Virus record (IMG/VR): IMGVR_UViG_3300045974_000143
Span: 1-24,523 of that record
Strand: one strand, 5' to 3'
Length of the DNA stretch: 24,523 nt
DNA from: a virus
Part shown: positions 21,229-24,523 of the stretch, in pieces
Numbering within the stretch: position 1 is the stretch's first letter
Layout: every line of letters starts with the position of its first letter
Made by a program: the position numbers and the translations under genes
Notes under the pieces: generated by a model
Seen by the model: the letters and a program-made list of their open reading frames with translations, nothing else
The model's database searches: none
What the model was told of the DNA's origin: nothing

Positions 21229-21531
21229 TTAATACTCACACCAGACAGCTACAGCCCGCCCATGTGCTGCCGGATGCAATGACGCCTGATACCCTATGCG
21301 TTTGATGATTTTGAGCTTTGCGGCGCTGGAGAATGCCGCCCCGATTGCGTTGTGATGCGGTGGTGCTGGTAGGATTTTGCGGATATTGTCGGAAGTGATA
21401 TGGCCGTGAATCTTGACAGCGTACCTGATCGCCTCCAGTGCGAGGCTTGACCAGTTTGGAGTAACAGCGTCAGCATGATCCAATGCTTTCGCTTGCCCTG
21501 CCTCTTTCAATGTGATACCGTCTGCACTCAT
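21229..21531 (-). CDS. Small phage protein with winged-helix-like pattern (100 aa)
   Basis: The protein starts MSADGITLKEAGQAKALDHA behind AAGGGGG. The pattern AVKIHGHITSDNIRKILPAP, then HHNAIGAAFSSAAKLKIIKR, then HGRAVAVWCEY is found in small phage proteins of early regions and reads as helix-turn-helix plus wing (ITSDDIR...P.P.NA.GA.F..A...I.......S....HGR...VW). I infer a small DNA-binding or replication-accessory role. It is the first gene after the RHH gene in the leftward operon. Confidence 0.75.
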   Translation of the reverse strand: MSADGITLKEAGQAKALDHADAVTPNWSSLALEAIRYAVKIHGHITSDNIRKILPAPPHHNAIGAAFSSAAKLKIIKRIGYQASLHPAAHGRAVAVWCEY

Positions 21532-21546
21532 TGGTTTTCCCCCTTG

Positions 21547-21578
21547 CCCTCATTCGTTCCCGCGAATGGGGGCTTTTT
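21547..21578 (+). terminator. Rightward intrinsic terminator upstream of the 100-aa gene
   Basis: CCCTCATTCG pairs with CGAATGGGGG (10 bp, one G-T) around loop TTCCCG, and CTTTTT follows on the + strand. It lies between two leftward genes (21229-21531 and 21582-21734), so it would stop rightward transcription before the immunity region. The - strand copy lacks a T-run. Confidence 0.6.
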
Positions 21579-21581
21579 GTT

Positions 21582-21734
21582 TTACTTAATCCCTGCGTGG
21601 TACTCTGCAATAAACTTCTTGACTATATTTCTAATCTGGCTCGAAACTTCTATCCCGGTACACTTAGCAATCACAAACAATTCATCGTGGTCTTCTGTTG
21701 GTATCTTGACAGTCAGGTTCTTCGTTTTAGCCAT
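21582..21734 (-). CDS. Ribbon-helix-helix (Arc/CopG-like) regulator, 50 aa
   Basis: The frame MAKTKNLTVKIPTEDHDELF starts at 21734 behind a strong AGGAGGG. The first 10 residues form the DNA-binding beta ribbon (NLTVKIP), then two helices (DHDELFVIAKCTG; VSSQIRNIVKKFIAEY). That is the full RHH fold at normal length. It is the first gene of the leftward operon, next to its promoter, so a Cro-like or autoregulatory role is likely. It could control the lysis-lysogeny choice together with the XRE repressor. Confidence 0.82.
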   Translation of the reverse strand: MAKTKNLTVKIPTEDHDELFVIAKCTGIEVSSQIRNIVKKFIAEYHAGIK

Positions 21735-21795
21735 ACTCTTTATCCCTCCTTTCTATGGGTAGTGGGTGCGTGTATTCCTCACACAATCTGTATTC

Positions 21796-21824
21796 GTTCT
21801 AAAACATAATGTTCTTACTGTCAA
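21796..21824 (-). promoter_or_regulatory. Leftward early promoter (pL-like)
   Basis: On the - strand there is a perfect -35 TTGACA (21819-21824), a 17-bp spacer and -10 TAGAAC (21796-21801, 4 of 6). It leads into the RHH gene and the long early operon. The operator-like direct repeats overlap it. Confidence 0.6.
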
Positions 21825-21839
21825 CAAAAATGTTCTTAC
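21808..21839. promoter_or_regulatory. Operator-like direct repeats (AATGTTCTTAC x2)
   Basis: The 11-mer AATGTTCTTAC occurs at 21808-21818 and 21829-21839, exactly 21 bp apart (two helical turns), on either side of the -35 box of the leftward promoter. These are likely binding sites for the XRE repressor or the RHH protein. Confidence 0.6.
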
Positions 21840-21853
21840 AATGTAAAAATAAA

Positions 21854-21880
21854 TTGCATTGTGTATTGCATTAGTATTAT
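21854..21880 (+). promoter_or_regulatory. Possible rightward repressor promoter
   Basis: A -10 TATTAT (21875-21880, 5 of 6) with TTGCAT at 21854-21859 and a short 15-bp spacer lies about 40 bp ahead of the repressor start. The region also holds the repeated ATTGCATT. The match is only fair. Confidence 0.4.
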
Positions 21881-21922
21881 CTTGTATTACACTAGAGTTA
21901 AGGAAAACAAAGGAGGGCTATA

Positions 21923-22327
21923 ATGAAAACCATAGGCGAGAATATTAAAGAGTTGCGATTGCAAAGGAAATTGACACAAGCTGAACTTGGCAAGGCTATT
22001 GGTAGGCACTCCACGCATGTGTCGGCTATGGAACGTAGCAAGCGTTCCCCAGGCAAGCAGATTATGGAATTACTGTGTGATGCCCTATGTGTGGATGAAA
22101 GGACAATCCGCTACGGTGAGCAGATAGCGCCGGAAGAGTTGCGTGCCGCTGAATACTTCGCGCTTGATGATATAACTCGTTCAATCGTTGATAGGGTCTT
22201 GCACAAAATGCGGGGAATGTCTGAAGCGGATCGTTGGAAGTATGCGGCGGAAGTTTTGGACTCGTTAAACAAAAGGGGGGAAAAATCCCCCCTCCTGCTC
22301 AAGTCACCGGATAAGCTTTTGAGCTAA
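21923..22327 (+). CDS. XRE-family phage repressor (cI-like)
   Basis: This 134-aa protein starts MKTIGENIKELRLQRKLTQA with AAAGGAGGG ahead. Residues of about 5-60 are a classic HTH_XRE domain (LRLQRKLTQAELGKAIGRHSTHVSAMERSKRSPG, then IMELLCDALCV). The rest is helical (ALDDITRSIVDRVLHKM, ADRWKYAAEVLDSLN). There is no protease (LexA-like) domain, so it is not a self-cleaving repressor; induction must come another way. It is transcribed divergently from the early operon. A G6/C6 hairpin (22275-22292) lies in its last codons, and its 3' end overlaps a small gene on the other strand by 24 nt. Confidence 0.92.
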   Translation: MKTIGENIKELRLQRKLTQAELGKAIGRHSTHVSAMERSKRSPGKQIMELLCDALCVDERTIRYGEQIAPEELRAAEYFALDDITRSIVDRVLHKMRGMSEADRWKYAAEVLDSLNKRGEKSPLLLKSPDKLLS

Positions 22328-22468
22328 ACTGGGGCCGTGTTCAATTAGTTCCGTGATTAGCATTAGTATCGTGGCGGCGGGTAGAGGTAGCCTGATAAGG
22401 GCTTTGAGTTGGGACAGCAGGGAAACACGGCGTTGTGTCGGTTCACAGTTTTTTTCGGGTACGTTCAT
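22304..22468 (-). CDS. Small hydrophobic protein convergent with the repressor (54 aa)
   Basis: The frame MNVPEKNCEPTQRRVSLLSQ starts at 22468 with GGAGG 9 nt ahead. The second half is hydrophobic (LIRLPLPAATILMLITELIE) and may be a membrane or amphipathic helix. The stop lies 24 nt inside the repressor gene on the opposite strand. I do not recognise it. The strong SD is the main support. Confidence 0.55.
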   Translation of the reverse strand: MNVPEKNCEPTQRRVSLLSQLKALIRLPLPAATILMLITELIEHGPSLAQKLIR

Positions 22469-22639
22469 CCTTCGACACCTCCATAGCAATAATTGCAGCG
22501 GAGAACTTAGTACGACTTTCCTTACACCGCAAGCAGAAATATTACATTGTACGACAGAATACGCGCAAATGATTGTAGTGCCGTTTTGCATTACAGGAAA
22601 ATTAAGGGGATGCGGGCGTTTAATGTGAGTAAAATAAAA
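22469..22639. other. Gap between the 54-aa gene and the second RHH gene
   Basis: I see no supported gene here. On the - strand a TACAAT hexamer near 22550 could be a -10 for the 54-aa gene, but no good -35 accompanies it. A + strand frame crosses the gap without an SD and has no recognisable sequence. Confidence 0.4.
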
Positions 22640-22783
22640 TTACAGTTTGCCGGATTCTCTCGCAATGATGTAGCGAATATACCCACTTACAGACATATTT
22701 AACAATTCGGCTAGTCTCTGTAATTCTTCTTTCTCAATGGTGGTCATTCTGATCTGTACCGATTCTAACTTTAGCCGTGGCAT
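22640..22783 (-). CDS. Second ribbon-helix-helix protein (47 aa)
   Basis: The frame MPRLKLESVQIRMTTIEKEE starts at 22783. The sequence fits RHH: a ribbon (VQIRMTT), helix 1 (IEKEELQRLAELLN), then MSVSGYIRYIIARESG. No SD lies ahead of either possible start (22783 or 22795), which weakens the call; translation may be leaderless, or the gene may be decaying. It faces the exported protein gene with only 30 bp between them. It could be an Arc-like regulator of the integrase operon or an excisionase-type factor. Confidence 0.5.
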   Translation of the reverse strand: MPRLKLESVQIRMTTIEKEELQRLAELLNMSVSGYIRYIIARESGKL

Positions 22784-22813
22784 AGGCGGGAACATACAAC
22801 AACAGGGGGGATT

Positions 22814-23224
22814 ATGAAACTTTTTATTATGGCTTTGTTGGTGATGATGCCCCATGTGGTCTTTGCGGAATGTCGTGTTGTGGAGTATGGAGACAGGAAT
22901 GAGGTTGAATGCAGTGGCGAACCTGTGAGCGATGCGGCGAAAGAGGCGATGATCAAGGAGCGCGACGCCAAAGAGAAGCAAGCTATTACAGACGAACATC
23001 AGATGATGTTTGACGCATGCAAGAAAGAGATCGGATATAATTTAAAGTCGCCTGCCACCGCAATATATTCGTTAGCCCGTAGCCGGTGGGCATATCAAGG
23101 CAAAGCCATATCGCTTTCGGTTGACGCTCAAAACGGTTACGGCGCGTTGATAAGAGAGCAGTTTGTTTGCCACTTTGACCATGTGATGAAGGTTAGTTAC
23201 TTTGAAAAAGAGGAACGGTTATGA
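22814..23224 (+). CDS. Exported small protein co-transcribed with the integrase
   Basis: This 136-aa protein has a signal peptide at 1 to about 18 (MKLFIMALLVMMPHVVFA, cleavage before ECR). The body is charged and helical in its first half, and then shows CKKEIGYNLKSPATAIY, then SVDAQNGYGALIREQFVC, a pattern I know from small exported phage and bacterial proteins (C.......LKSPSTA.......V..QN..GA..R..F.C). The two Cys probably form a disulfide in the periplasm. AGGGGGG is the SD. The stop overlaps the integrase start as ATGA. Function is unknown; it is expressed in the lysogen if the integrase operon is, so a host-altering (moron) or exclusion role is possible. Confidence 0.82.
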   Translation: MKLFIMALLVMMPHVVFAECRVVEYGDRNEVECSGEPVSDAAKEAMIKERDAKEKQAITDEHQMMFDACKKEIGYNLKSPATAIYSLARSRWAYQGKAISLSVDAQNGYGALIREQFVCHFDHVMKVSYFEKEERL

Positions 23225-24408
23225 GCTACAACCTGCACCCCACAAAAAACAAGCATCTTGCCCCCGGTGAAGACCGCTATTATCAGGTCAAAATAGGACG
23301 CGGCAAAGAGCAGGTTGTCCTTGTAAAGCAATTTGCCAGCGACGATGAAGCACAGATATATGACAACGCGCTGAAACGCTCCCACCGCCCTAAAATATCG
23401 GCTACGGTTGCCCCTTCGTTTGACGCCATGCTCCCTGATTTTCTGGTATATTACGAAAACGAACTGGAACGCAGGCCGCGTGCCGTTACTGCCTGGTTGC
23501 AGAGCTGGAATAATCTCAAGCCATTTTTCGGCAATCTGAAACCGAATTATCTGGCACCGGATCTGATCGAAGAATACAAAACCCACCGATTAGCGCAAAA
23601 GGCCGGTATACGCTTGAATCTTGTCTGTAAGCGTACCGTACAAAAAGAATTGCATGCGCTGTCAAGCTTCATCCGCTTTGCCGTAGAAAAGAACATGAGC
23701 GAACCTCTTGACTTCAAAATACGCGGCTTTATGAAAAAGAATATGAGGCCAAAGCCGGTCATTGTCCCGATGCCGGAACAGGTACAGGCAATGTTCCAAC
23801 ATACGCACCATTGGAGGCCGGACCTGTTGCCGCTGTACCATCTCGTTTATTACACGGGCTTTCGTTCGGAAGAGGCAAGGACTATCAAGGTTTCCAATGT
23901 TGACTTTGCATGGAATATTATCTTGATCCAGGGGAAGGGGGGCAAGTGGCGGTTTATGCCGATTGTAAACGAACTCATGCCGACGATAAAGGAATTGTGC
24001 AAAGGGAAGGAACCAGACGATTATCTGTTGATTTCCAAGCGTACCGGCAAGCCGTATTCAGCTAACTGCGGTAAAATGGGGAGGGCAGCAAAGGCGGCTG
24101 GAATTACGGCACACATTACGCTCCACGTCCTGAGAAAATGCTTTGCAACTCATTGCCTGTTCTGGGGTGTCGATATGAGGACAATTCAAGTCCTGCTAGG
24201 GCATGAGGACATGAAAACAACTGAGACATATACACCGCTGCCTCCCTCATTCCTAACACAGCAAATGAAGCGGTTTGCACAGGGATTGGTTGATCAAACG
24301 GAAGTTAAGGAAACGGAACCAAAAACACACGTTATACGGCGTATAAATAAATTGCCTGTTAATTATCAAGGATTGCGGCTAGTTAAGAGGATAGCAAACG
24401 GCCTCTGA
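23221..24408 (+). CDS. int: Tyrosine-family phage integrase
   Basis: This 395-aa recombinase has an N-terminal arm-binding part (1 to about 60), a core-binding helical domain (about 65-165, VTAWLQSWNNLKPFFG) and a catalytic domain from about 180. All catalytic residues are present: R215 (YTGFRSEEA), a beta-hairpin Lys at 239 or 242 (GKGGKW), H302 and R305 (LHVLRKCF), H328 (LLGHEDMKTTETY) and the nucleophile Y337. It inserts and excises the phage at the tRNA-Gln gene. The stop codon TGA lies within the anticodon loop of the tRNA fragment, so the last four codons are part of the att region. The start overlaps the upstream gene (ATGA). Confidence 0.95.
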   Translation: MSYNLHPTKNKHLAPGEDRYYQVKIGRGKEQVVLVKQFASDDEAQIYDNALKRSHRPKISATVAPSFDAMLPDFLVYYENELERRPRAVTAWLQSWNNLKPFFGNLKPNYLAPDLIEEYKTHRLAQKAGIRLNLVCKRTVQKELHALSSFIRFAVEKNMSEPLDFKIRGFMKKNMRPKPVIVPMPEQVQAMFQHTHHWRPDLLPLYHLVYYTGFRSEEARTIKVSNVDFAWNIILIQGKGGKWRFMPIVNELMPTIKELCKGKEPDDYLLISKRTGKPYSANCGKMGRAAKAAGITAHITLHVLRKCFATHCLFWGVDMRTIQVLLGHEDMKTTETYTPLPPSFLTQQMKRFAQGLVDQTEVKETEPKTHVIRRINKLPVNYQGLRLVKRIANGL

Positions 24409-24446
24409 CGCCGTCACTCTAGGTTCGAATCCTGGTACCCCTGCCA
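24398..24446 (+). other. 3' part of tRNA-Gln(CTG): phage attachment site
   Basis: The sequence shows an anticodon stem ACGGC / GCCGT with loop CTCTGAC (anticodon CTG, Gln), a variable loop, a T arm CTAGG TTCGAAT CCTGG, the 3' acceptor strand TACCCCT, discriminator G and encoded CCA. The matching 5' acceptor AGGGGTA and a D arm are missing upstream, where the integrase coding sequence continues, so the gene is only the 3' part. This is what phage insertion into a tRNA gene leaves at one junction. The intact tRNA-Gln would lie at the other end of the prophage. Confidence 0.88.
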
Positions 24447-24455
24447 ATAACCATG

Positions 24456-24488
24456 CGGCTTCACAGATATTGTGAAGCCGTTTTTTTT
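24456..24488 (+). terminator. Intrinsic terminator after the tRNA fragment
   Basis: A perfect 10-bp stem CGGCTTCACA / TGTGAAGCCG with loop GATAT is followed by eight T. It was probably the terminator of the host tRNA gene and now ends the integrase transcript. Confidence 0.9.
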
Positions 24489-24523
24489 GATTTATTCGGG
24501 AATATTCGGGATTTTATTTCTTG

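Noticed and set aside
22353-22628. 91-aa + strand frame after the repressor
   Set aside because: No SD; overlaps the better-supported 54-aa gene on the other strand.
24361-24446. A complete tRNA gene
   Set aside because: The 5' acceptor strand and a proper D arm are missing; only the anticodon arm onwards is tRNA-like.

Overview
The window is the integrase-side half of an integrated, tailed, HK97-like siphophage (prophage) in a Gram-negative bacterium of middling GC content. Gram-negative fits the phage lipoprotein and the Sec-exported protein. The attachment scar is the 3' part of a CCA-encoded tRNA-Gln(CTG). I cannot name the host; a deltaproteobacterium of the Geobacter kind would fit, but that is a guess. 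Nearly all genes lie on the - strand, packed end to end with ATGA-type overlaps. Only the repressor, a small exported protein and the integrase are on the + strand.

Layout from right to left. At 24398-24488 is the displaced tRNA 3' fragment (att site) with a host terminator. At 21.7-24.4 kb is the lysogeny module: tyrosine integrase, exported protein co-transcribed with it, two ribbon-helix-helix proteins, an XRE repressor, and a divergent control region with repeated operator-like sites. At 19.7-21.5 kb is a chain of very small early genes, then a MazG-like NTP pyrophosphohydrolase and a RusA resolvase. At 9.8-19.7 kb is the replication and recombination module: Sak4-like ATPase, an SSB-like protein, a DUF7666-type repeat protein, a DEAH helicase, a Cas4-like exonuclease and a TOPRIM primase-helicase, with a lipoprotein embedded. 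At 9.65-9.81 kb is a non-coding control region with a strong leftward promoter inside a perfect 13-bp dyad. From 9.6 kb to the left edge are the late genes: HNH nuclease, small and large terminase, a small membrane protein, portal, ClpP-type protease, major capsid protein, head-tail connectors, tail terminator, a GIY-YIG homing endonuclease, major tail protein, and the tail assembly chaperone gpG with its -1 frameshift extension gpGT, which runs off the window. Tape measure, tail tip, lysis genes and the other att site must lie to the left.

How it works together: the repressor at 21923 probably holds down the leftward early promoter at 21796-21824. When released, the long early operon supplies nucleotide-pool, recombination and replication functions. 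Late genes can then be driven from 9782-9809, with a second promoter at 6859-6887 ahead of the portal.

No gene-free stretch exceeds 300 bases. The largest are 21735-21922 (control region), 9625-9809 (late promoter, repeats and leader) and 22469-22639 (nothing I can support beyond a possible promoter for the 54-aa gene).
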